NCBI GenBank assembly: GCA_031082105.1
Contig: JAVHLO010000072.1
Coordinates: 1-11,564, forward strand
Origin: Planctomycetota bacterium
GTDB taxonomy: Bacteria > Planctomycetota > MHYJ01 > JACQXL01 > JAVHLO01
Direction of reading: 5' to 3'
Length of the DNA stretch: 11,564 bases
The position numbers were made by a program, and so were the translations under genes. Every line of letters begins with the position of its first letter. The stretch's first letter is position 1. The notes beneath the pieces are model-generated. The model saw only the letters and a program-made list of their open reading frames with translations. It had not been told where the DNA came from and made no database searches. This document shows positions 9,301-11,564 of this stretch, in pieces.

Positions 9301-11564
9301 ACGGGTTCGTAGAAATAGAGTATCGGCCTGCCGCCCGAGCCGGTCATGTCGGTCACGGTGTTGACACACTCCTCATCAGACGAAGCGTAGACCCACAAAT
9401 CGTTCTGTCCGTTTTCCTCCACGGTGTCTGAGGCCAGCGTATTCAAGAAGCTGCGACTCAAATATATGCCATAGGTTTGGTTTGACGAGACAATGTTTTC
9501 GCACAGGGAATTATGCTGCGAGTTCGTAATGTATACCCCATAGTTGTTCTGGGAAACTGAGTTGCTCTCAAGCGTGCTGTTTGATGTGACGAACATCATC
9601 ATCCCATAGGTGAACTTGCTGACTCTGCAGTTCCTTATGGTCACGTTCGAACGGGTGCCAACTTCGATGCCATAGCCGCTACCCGAACCCACGATGGAAT
9701 GACCACCACCGTCAAGCGTCACGCCATTGGCCTGGATGCTAATGGTCTCCGTAACGTCCTGAGTGAGAGTCAGTGTCTTGGTCGCAGGAATCCAAATGCC
9801 GACCGGCTTGCTGGGACCAGTGTCATAGAGATAGATAGTCCCTTTCGTGGGCTGGAAGAAGACGCGATGTCTTGTTCCGATATCCTGAGTGTACGAGCAT
9901 TCGCCATCGGCGCCAATCTCTAAGACAATCTCATTTGCGTAGCTGTCTTCGTACTTGTACAGCGTGGTTGAAGGTTCGAGACCATGGATAGTGATTGTCG
10001 TCTGTCCCGGAGCGCTGGGCAGCACAGGTTCAATGCGCTCTATCACATAGCTCAGCATCTCGCCCACGGCTTCAAGCAGGACGCGGACTTGTTCCGTGCT
10101 TTGCATGACGATCTCGCGTCCATCCGGCGCCGTCACGCGGAATTCCGTGCCGATGGCGTCGACCATGTGCTCTCCCACGCCGATGACACCGCCGCCTTGA
10201 GTGCCGGTGGGGACTTCTTCGCCGGCCGCCGCTGCGGCAAGCCCCGCCATGAGCGGGGCGGAAAGGATTTCGGGCGGGTCGAAATTGCCCGCGCCGGCTG
10301 TGCGCTCGTACTTGACCTCCCATCCGCCGAGCGGGTTGCCGGCCTGGTCTGTGAGCCTCGTGACCATCGGCTCCCCGAACTTGCTGTTCGGCGGCGCGAA
10401 TTGGTTGTCCCCGCTCACCTTGGCCAGGTTCGCAGGGACGGGAATCCCGGGCTGGAAGTCCGAGAACGAGGAAATCGACGCAGTCACCAGGTTTGCTTCC
10501 GCGTCTGTTGAGACGTGCGGCAGCATCTGCCAGTCCGCGAGAGCGGGAGCGAAATGGTACAATCTCACCACTCCCTCGTTCAGGCCTCTCTCAAAAACCG
10601 GAGCTTCGTCGTACGGCAGAGTGAGCAACACTGGGGTACTGAGAGGGTTGCCGCACTCGATCGAGACAGTCGTTCCGCTCGGATTGAAGAGTCCTGCGTC
10701 CGGTGCGGGCGGGGTCGGCGAGAGCGTAATGACCACCACCCCGTCCTGCGCGAACGCGCCGGGCGGGATTTCAAGCCGCGCGCCGAGGAGCGGGTTGCCC
10801 GCCTCCGTTACCTCGACGATGCCGCCTTGCGCGGCCGTGATCGTCTCCACCGCCGAGACTTTGCGGAACTGCCATATGGATTCGGCTTGATTTCCCGCGA
10901 GGTCTTTCACACGTACCGCACACGAATGGAAGCCGTCCTCGACCCACTGCGGCGGGCTGAAGCTGATTCCCTCTGCGGTCTTCGTGCTACTGGCAGTAAC
11001 GTCATTGTTGTCGAAGAAGAGCTCTCCGGTGGCGAGGTCGATTCCCGTCGCCGGGTCGCTCCATGTTACGGAAATCATCTGCACGGAGTCCGTCAATGAA
11101 TCGGGCGCGGGCGATTGTCCGGCGATCTGCGGAGGCGTTGAATCGACGGTTGCCGTGTGTGGCTTCGGCGACGTCGAACCGATTGTATGGTCCGGCGGAG
11201 CGCCCTGGCCAACGTTGGGCTTCTTGAAGCGGACGGTCGTCATCGTGGCCACGAACGTGTACTGCGCATTCGGTGCGGGGGAGTAGGTCTGACCGTCGAG
11301 TGAGACCATCCCGTCCCATTCGATCGTGTACTCGAACGGCACCCAGACGGGATCGTTCGGCGTGTCGTTCTGGGTGGAGATCGGATGCTGGAGTTGGAAG
11401 CTGCCCTGCAACGTGCGCACCGTGGCGCCGTCGGGGCTCTTGACTGTGACGGTGAGCTGGTTGAAGAACTCGTGCTGCTGCGAATTGCCGCCGAGCCCGT
11501 CCGTCGGCCGGTTCGCGCCGCAGACCGTGATCACCGCCTCGTCATGGACGGAGGTCGAGAACGG
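156..11564 (-). CDS. Giant multidomain RHS/YD-repeat polymorphic toxin, N-terminus outside the window
   Basis: The frame is open from the right edge to TGA at 156-158: 3802 visible residues, far longer than typical Rhs proteins of about 1400-1600. The first start-type codon is GTG at 11534, but ten in-frame codons precede it (reading PFSTSVHDEA), so the gene very likely begins upstream. Numbering here takes that GTG as residue 1. Visible order: Ig-like modules, ZU5-like domain, split Ig domain carrying a beta-helix, six 91-residue Ig repeats, FN3, three more Ig-like domains, RHS shell from about 2009, RHS-associated core at 3379-3499 ending DPYGL, hydrophobic pre-toxin region, linker, and a Ntox24-like tip at 3714-3792. 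By family knowledge, the shell encapsulates the C-terminal toxin, which is cleaved off at the DPxGL-type motif. The long modular stalk implies an exported or surface protein, but no signal peptide, PAAR or VgrG is visible. The immunity gene overlaps the stop. The RHS and toxin assignment is secure; the export route is unknown. Confidence 0.95.
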   Translation of the reverse strand, partial: PFSTSVHDEAVITVCGANRPTDGLGGNSQQHEFFNQLTVTVKSPDGATVRTLQGSFQLQHPISTQNDTPNDPVWVPFEYTIEWDGMVSLDGQTYSPAPNAQYTFVATMTTVRFKKPNVGQGAPPDHTIGSTSPKPHTATVDSTPPQIAGQSPAPDSLTDSVQMISVTWSDPATGIDLATGELFFDNNDVTASSTKTAEGISFSPPQWVEDGFHSCAVRVKDLAGNQAESIWQFRKVSAVETITAAQGGIVEVTEAGNPLLGARLEIPPGAFAQDGVVVITLSPTPPAPDAGLFNPSGTTVSIECGNPLSTPVLLTLPYDEAPVFERGLNEGVVRLYHFAPALADWQMLPHVSTDAEANLVTASISSFSDFQPGIPVPANLAKVSGDNQFAPPNSKFGEPMVTRLTDQAGNPLGGWEVKYERTAGAGNFDPPEILSAPLMAGLAAAAAGEEVPTGTQGGGVIGVGEHMVDAIGTEFRVTAPDGREIVMQSTEQVRVLLEAVGEMLSYVIERIEPVLPSAPGQTTITIHGLEPSTTLYKYEDSYANEIVLEIGADGECSYTQDIGTRHRVFFQPTKGTIYLYDTGPSKPVGIWIPATKTLTLTQDVTETISIQANGVTLDGGGHSIVGSGSGYGIEVGTRSNVTIRNCRVSKFTYGMMMFVTSNSTLESNSVSQNNYGVYITNSQHNSLCENIVSSNQTYGIYLSRSFLNTLASDTVEENGQNDLWVYASSDEECVNTVTDMTGSGGRPILYFYEPVNIDGLTVSELVLCNADNSVISNVTIAGSDTLKNNGLFAMRTESSTFEAIVSCWNYVGISLDDCSLNTISGGTLNDNASMGATIRGVGTLVGTGKDNILTGSEARRNNVGIQLLAASGTKVRSSQISANTLYGIYVGVCPSAEIEGNLIESNGLRGIFADWLQTVVTPDLLVTGNTIRLHQCGLYLFNVPKAVVYQNNILANTPNVSSNWALELSFNQEGNYWGHTAPPGFYVYGGPNTPYDSNRADVVDSFPYLQENGWDFPPPPAEPVFVFTDENGLATPPLYESGAQAGIEEITATVLHTDAGQPPLSVLFTAVVDGMPPTGSIAIDSGAQGTTSTAVTLNLTYADPESGVTGMCFSDDGVAFTPWETPASTKAWALTPGDGLKTVWVRYQNGAGLISMYSDDIILDTTTPTGSITINVGAQWTSSTTVTLNLQYADLQTGVTGMRFSNDGTIFSNWETPAPLKPWTLTPGDGLKTVWVQYKNGAGLVFTCSDDITLETTPPTGSVAINNGAQWTTSTAVTLNLLYSDPQSGVTGVCFSNDGTAFTIWETPAPTKAWALKSGDGSKTVWVQYKNGAGAVFTCSDNITLETTPPVGSVNINSGAQWTSSPAVTLNLLYSDPQSGVTGMCFSNDGLIFSGWETPALLKAWTLTPGDGLKTVWVRYQNGAGLFSTYSDGITLDTTPPTGSITINSGAQWTTSTAVTLNLLYSDLQSGVTGMCFSNDGLIYSAWETPTPLKAWTLTTGDGLKTVWARYQNGAGLVSTYLDDIMLDTTPPAGSIAINNGALWTNSTTVTLDLQYVDPESGVVGMRVANYETALSMWEPPAPTKTWILTTGDGPKTVWVQYKNNAGLISTYSDDITFDAMPPAAPTGLIATPGDGQVMLTWNANLEPDLAGYEVYMGPTPGTKINPGLVPPSPTPSYLVTGLTNGETYLFAIVAVDAAGNRGAFSEPASATPCADTVPPTITTFSLFDLTSNHTDWTNSQTIGVNIAADGTGSAIIRWLLREDSAPPTVDEMLAALTSQPSQYTTQSPDGQVTVYAWVMDSANNISSAAQCAIGLDTVLPVTTDFALEDSTSGSTDYTDDSEVSLQMTLDDVNPIVRWMLTNDPETTDAPSEADVWTDGLTSCPATWTLPDTAGEHIVMAWAMDIAGNIGLTMVTSIEYVVLAGPGFVGPPEGFVVRPMVPLVLEVVGLDPAQPITWSCDRGVIEGHSPSATYYNAGSGSCTVIVEGSISTTPITLRTKVTVDPLPPGGQGDHKNLTGGHRFEIPVARTYSGKGFLLNLEIAYNSHAQEPREYFGMSYNWTHSYDIFIHALKGDRIELKDGTGGRVVFCRDFTVSGKYTAYDNNHLKNPYGNYSEVFSYLPIGQTDPVFGLYHYKMTTKSRTEYYFRQFRGDNVEQNKFGKIKEPAYVVGIRDTNGNVMRFTYTKLITASSRRTALVSVTDSANRSVVFSYEPVPQLQLLGPGWRVKQINDPANNVTILNYNPAGYLAGVEQETPTGSTSSPAIWEFTYYQVEQKRFRHVENKTDPNGNTSRYTFVAFPGRQAHEEYLNEQLVIRCDRNPSSDGSPTTITNANNNTRVEDFDPFHNAWTHITDEENYEIMSTFDNVRNLLTEMDRNGVLRTHTYDDRGNRLTTRVTTGEVGINEVVHNYEEFEYQSDLLRFHRGPVLNEGQTGELAALTTEYQYDARRNLILTIEPQGQAGQRRTRFFYNTAGQVTEGWRGTIADSTCKQQYVYDPATGHLLRQIDDPNGEHIETGFEYDVLGQKIKTCDGNGNITKFVYDRFGRVVRIIGPCANESELAQREAAGQYVQNTRDGNGNLVETRDELGHATTYEYNDLNLQTRVTQTVGIENLRTIYEYDYMGNRTKVIDARTGDGSYSALMEYDKLGRLKKTTQRLGSTGVPPVDSIAMTEYLLDGNGNQLKVFGPRAPEEEPNSIVTENTYDQLNRLVSTKDPMLYVSSQTYDPRGNVLTTTDARGNTTTNTYDHTNRLVKRTQPPPGQPPSAVVTTFTYDIEGNLLSTTGPWYDTNGNGSPDQSDLSEESYSSYSTYDGLNRLLTSRIGDHPPTSYEYDKNNNVTRVTDPMGHETTSEYNPRNQVVLQQNHLGEKNRHQYDLVGNRVATLTASDTTLETRTDFLYDALNRLVETRVYPDKQDPSHPYSTCFTYDQVGNKIKERDAKGNETYFEYDAANRLVKTIDALGHDIESAYDARGNRTSIWDQNNNQTSFVYDLDNRLITITEPSDAGGASVTNMEYDKVGNLTKRINPNEQTLQSPWSILRTYDALNRLMTVTYRSGAIVSFTYDARGNRRNLVDGNAGVQYSYQYNDRGLLTQFANQTWSKILGYEYDAAGKRTQMATPEGDVITYTHDAADRIDTITRGTQLVADYDYDLAGRREKLTLGNGCYTNYAYDDLNRLEDVHNRRADDETISSFTYTHDEVNNRASITFANGDKVSFEYDALSRLTTEARIGQVAYNEGLAYSVTGNRTHRIRTTPSGTYTTDYAYNSANQLTSETTNDISTDYLYDANGNIVQKSTPGLAIWNYAYDFENRQIGVTNSSGLTSAYLLDYDSRRLSKTVNGDVERFLHDGDDIVADYTASGSLKSCYVNSVTIDSKLLRIGGPASSTPGAEHYYHYDALGSVVSLTSGGIGQPTENTYYTNAWGEDLTQLESLPEQFEDIVPGSAPNVVADRYQFTGRERDAESRLMHYRKRTYDPRTGRFLQKDPKGMPEGPNRYVYLSNDPINAVDPYGLQQMERKISDEWIEAKKKGDIVGGGVAIAKALGYSIWNVLSGGSLERQGELVDKSVRGEISENQYIGGTLWNFARSITHVAASAGAGKYIGPLVKAAGVTDPVIASGLAGALGGATVTAADHLITELDSKPTVRPPGLKGYFQSITMGFLYGALTGLSEGDNAPSTQEQSGVQAEKGRDLPTGTLEDRGTDLATGREPGTSGRSANRLPPDPNATGAHTTFRRDPESGEVTHYQTWEPQSNPRDPHPWEPTIRFDATGGAHYNKVIAQDIETPHVHDPSTPGGIRSPRPEELPK
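168..174 (-). promoter_or_regulatory. Shine-Dalgarno of the immunity gene, inside toxin codons
   Basis: The minus strand reads AGAGGAG, an 8-base spacer, then ATG. GAGGAG also encodes the Glu-Glu near the toxin C-terminus (ending EELPK). This supports the ATG at 159 as the immunity start and coupled translation of the two genes. Confidence 0.75.
396..566 (-). other. Polar low-complexity linker before the toxin tip
   Basis: Residues 3657-3713 are rich in Gly, Asp, Glu, Arg, Thr and Pro, with near-repeats such as DLPTG, DRGTDLATG and EPGTSG. No hydrophobic core is seen, so it probably is a flexible tether between the pre-toxin region and the tip. Confidence 0.6.
567..977 (-). other. Gly/Ala-rich hydrophobic pre-toxin region
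   Basis: Residues 3520-3656 contain hydrophobic or amphipathic stretches: VGGGVAIAKALGYSIWNVLS, a long Gly/Ala/Val-rich segment around VIASGLAGALGGATVTAAD, and ITMGFLYGALTGL. Regions like this lie between the RHS core and the tip in many Rhs proteins. They may pack inside the cocoon or help the tip across a target membrane. I do not recognise a named domain. The role is inferred from position and composition. Confidence 0.5.
1038..1400 (-). other. RHS repeat-associated core domain with DPYGL self-cleavage motif
   Basis: Residues 3379-3499 show the conserved core: HYYHYDALGSVVSLT, YTNAWGE, a RYQFTGRERD motif, LMHYRKRTYDPRTGRFLQKDP, and NRYVYLSNDPINAVDPYGL. This is the most diagnostic part of RHS proteins and closes the cocoon. 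In characterised Tc and Rhs toxins an aspartyl-type self-cleavage occurs directly after the DPxGL-like motif, here predicted after Leu3499. Asp3472 (in QKDP) lies 27 residues upstream of that site and is a candidate catalytic residue. Cleavage itself is inferred. Confidence 0.93.
1401..5510 (-). other. RHS shell with about forty YD repeats
   Basis: Residues 2009-3378. The entry segment has GGHRFEIPVARTYSGKGFLL, AYNSHAQ and YNWTHSYD, a divergent form of the sequence that opens RHS shells. It is followed by beta-strand-rich sequence with few repeats down to about 4420. From there to 1401 there is a near-continuous run of YD repeats of the form YDxxGNxxxxxxxxxG, for example FTYDARGNR, FEYDAANRLV, NTYDQLNRLV and YAYDDLNRLE. 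I count close to forty by eye. These repeats build the spiralling beta-sheet cocoon known from TcB-TcC and teneurin structures. One linker between repeats carries an odd TGVPPV motif (3571-3590). Confidence 0.93.
3571..3590. repeat. Possible interspersed short repeat encoding TGVPPV
   Basis: The plus strand reads acaggcgggacgcccgtgct, containing a small stem CGGG-ACG-CCCG (3576-3586). On the coding strand it gives STGVPPVDS between two YD repeats. I remember a similar short palindromic element that encodes TGVPPV scattered through some PVC-group and Hydrogenedentota-like genomes. There is only one copy here, so this is a resemblance, not a demonstrated repeat. Confidence 0.35.
5559..5798 (-). 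other. Ig-like (Big_2-type) domain before the RHS shell
   Basis: Residues 1913-1992 begin with GPPEGFVV, followed by strands VPLVLEVVG, ITWSCDRGVIEG, ATYYNAG and SCTVIVEGS. The WSC...ATYYNAG pattern resembles bacterial Ig-like domains in which a claim of the type 'sentence, then value, then contrast' is formed by successive strands. Two cysteines (in WSCD and GSCT) may form a disulfide in an oxidising compartment. Confidence 0.5.
5799..6425 (-). repeat. Pair of diverged Ig-like repeats of about 100 residues
   Basis: Residues 1704-1912 contain two similar units. They share TxxFxLxDxTS, a DWTNSQT/DYTDDSE segment, IIRWLLRED/IVRWMLTND, and YAWVMDSANNIS/MAWAMDIAGNIG at the end. The DxAGNxS ending is typical of bacterial extracellular Ig-like domains. 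They probably extend the stalk between the FN3 domain and the RHS shell. Confidence 0.7.
6426..6701 (-). other. Fibronectin type III domain
   Basis: Residues 1612-1703 show the FN3 pattern: APTGLIATPGDGQVMLTWNA, DLAGYEVYMG, SYLVTGLTNGETYLFAIVAVDAAGN and a final EPASATP. The conserved Trp (LTWN), the Tyr of GYEVY and the LxxGxTYxFxVxAVD strand are all present. It is a non-catalytic spacer or carbohydrate/adhesion module. Confidence 0.9.
6702..8339 (-). repeat. Six tandem 273-bp (91-residue) Ig-like repeats
   Basis: Unit starts on the minus strand are 8339, 8066, 7793, 7520, 7247 and 6974, each exactly 273 bases apart with no indel, giving residues 1066-1611. The consensus has PPTGSIxIN, GAQWTxSTAVTLNL, SGVTGMCFSNDG, WETPAP, KAWTLTPGDGLKTVWV, QNGAGL and YSDDITLDTT. 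The unit resembles the widespread bacterial and archaeal Ig-like repeat that ends in DxAGNxS, here changed to NGAGL. DNA identity between units is high (the string gcgccgttctggtatcgcac starts at both 7294 and 8113, three periods apart), which indicates recent tandem duplication or homogenisation. Unit 6 is the most diverged. They are likely rigid stalk or adhesive modules. Confidence 0.95.
8346..8498 (-). other. C-terminal half of a split Big_1-type Ig domain
   Basis: Residues 1013-1063 read PVFVFTDENGLATPPLYESG, then AGIEEITATV and PLSVLFTAVV. This is the second half of a Big_1-like domain (TDxNGxAxxxLxxGxxAGxxxVTAxV...VxFTAxV). No first half lies immediately upstream; the matching half is at 10272-10439. 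Confidence 0.7.
8499..10271 (-). other. Connector plus NosD-like right-handed parallel beta-helix
   Basis: Residues 422-1012. The first part (422-574) is a connector with an Ala/Gly-rich stretch, IGTEFRVTAPDG, LPSAPGQTTITIHGLEP, a LYKYEDSYANE strand, YTQDI and VFFQPTKGTIYLYD. The helix itself (about 575-1008, 8511-9812) starts with KTLTLTQDVTETISI and GVTLDGGGHSIVGSGSGYGI. It continues with 22-24-residue coils such as NVTIRNCRVSKFTYGMMMF, NSTLESNSVSQNNYGVYI and NSLCENIVSSNQTYGIYL. It ends with the cap GNYWG...DSNRADVVDSFPYL. This is the PbH1/NosD-type carbohydrate-binding or surface fold. I see no lyase active site that I can name, so a binding or structural role is more likely than catalysis. 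GC by hand is about 45-52% over 9421-9660, lower than the flanks. Confidence 0.85.
10272..10439 (-). other. N-terminal half of a split Big_1-type Ig domain
   Basis: Residues 366-421 read VPANLAKVSGDNQFAPPNSK, then GEPMVTRLTDQAGNPLGGWEVKYE and AGAGNF. KVSGDxQ...xPxVxRVTDxxGNPxxGxxVxF is the first half of a Big_1-like domain, but the sequence departs from the fold after AGAGNF. The remaining half is found about 590 residues later. Confidence 0.7.
10446..10856 (-). other. ZU5-like domain
   Basis: Residues 227-363 show ETITAAQGGIVEV, LLGARLEIPPGAF, VVVITLSPTP, then a second part with TPVLLTLPYDE, VRLYHFAP, DWQMLPH and a final SFSDFQPG. The GG...L.IPPGA...ITL core is the ZU5 signature, and the LPYD...YHF...W..L...FS.F continuation accompanies it in bacterial surface proteins. 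ZU5 domains often sit beside self-cleaving or scaffold modules in eukaryotes; here a structural role is more likely. Confidence 0.75.
10860..11141 (-). other. Ig-like domain
   Basis: Residues 132-225 start with STPPQIAGQSPAPDSLT and continue ISVTWSDPATGID, LFFDNNDVT and a DGFHSCAVRVKDLAGNQAES ending. The TPPxI...SPAxG-type opening and the VxDxAGN ending mark a bacterial Ig-like surface domain. Confidence 0.65.
11205..11534 (-). other. FlgD-like Ig domain near the visible N-terminus
   Basis: Residues 1-110 contain VKSPDGATVRTLQG, IEWDGMVSLDGQTYSPAPNA and YTFVATMTTV. The I-x-x-x-G-x-x-VRTL ... WDG ... G...PNGxYTF-type layout resembles FlgD-like Ig domains that recur in multidomain surface proteins of environmental bacteria. 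It is interrupted by a hydrophilic loop (residues 50-66). More sequence of the same protein precedes it outside the window. Confidence 0.45.

Noticed and set aside
8511..9812. Beta-helix as a pectate lyase or other polysaccharide lyase
   Set aside because: The coils and cap fit NosD/PbH1-type helices, but I could not identify any lyase catalytic motif, so no enzymatic activity is called.

Overview
The window is filled by two minus-strand genes, both cut by the window edges. The first is a giant RHS/YD-repeat protein open from the right edge (11564) to a TGA at 156-158. The second starts in a 4-base ATGA overlap at 159 and runs off the left edge at position 1. I read the pair as a polymorphic toxin and its cognate immunity protein. 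I see no non-coding stretch, RNA gene, transposase, CRISPR array or terminator, and no convincing plus-strand gene.

Residue numbers below count the GTG at 11534 as residue 1. That GTG is only the first in-frame start-type codon in the window. The frame is open for ten more codons to the edge, so the true N-terminus and any signal peptide or secretion adaptor lie outside.

Layout from N- to C-terminus (right to left): a FlgD-like and a second Ig-like domain (about 10860-11534); a ZU5-like domain (10446-10856); the first half of a Big_1-type Ig domain (10272-10439); a connector and a NosD-like right-handed parallel beta-helix (8499-10271); the second half of the same Ig domain (8346-8498); six tandem Ig-like repeats of exactly 91 residues (6702-8339); a fibronectin type III domain (6426-6701); two further Ig-like repeats (5799-6425); one more Ig-like domain (5559-5798); the RHS shell with about forty YD repeats (1401-5510); the RHS-associated core ending in DPYGL (1038-1400); a Gly/Ala-rich hydrophobic pre-toxin region (567-977); a polar linker (396-566); and a 79-residue toxin tip resembling the polymorphic toxin type 24 (Ntox24) family (159-395). 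The next gene encodes an Imm53-like immunity protein.

How the parts would work together, by inference from the RHS/Tc/teneurin families: about 2000 residues of adhesive or spacer modules hold an RHS cocoon away from the cell. The cocoon encloses the C-terminal piece, which is released by self-cleavage after DPYGL. The small tip acts in the target cell, and the translationally coupled immunity protein protects the producer.

The organism is probably an environmental bacterium with moderately high GC (about 55-65% in most lines I counted by hand). The mix of ZU5, NosD-like, FN3 and Ig modules, plus a short TGVPPV-coding motif I associate with PVC-group or Hydrogenedentota-like genomes, suggests that kind of lineage. 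This is a weak guess.
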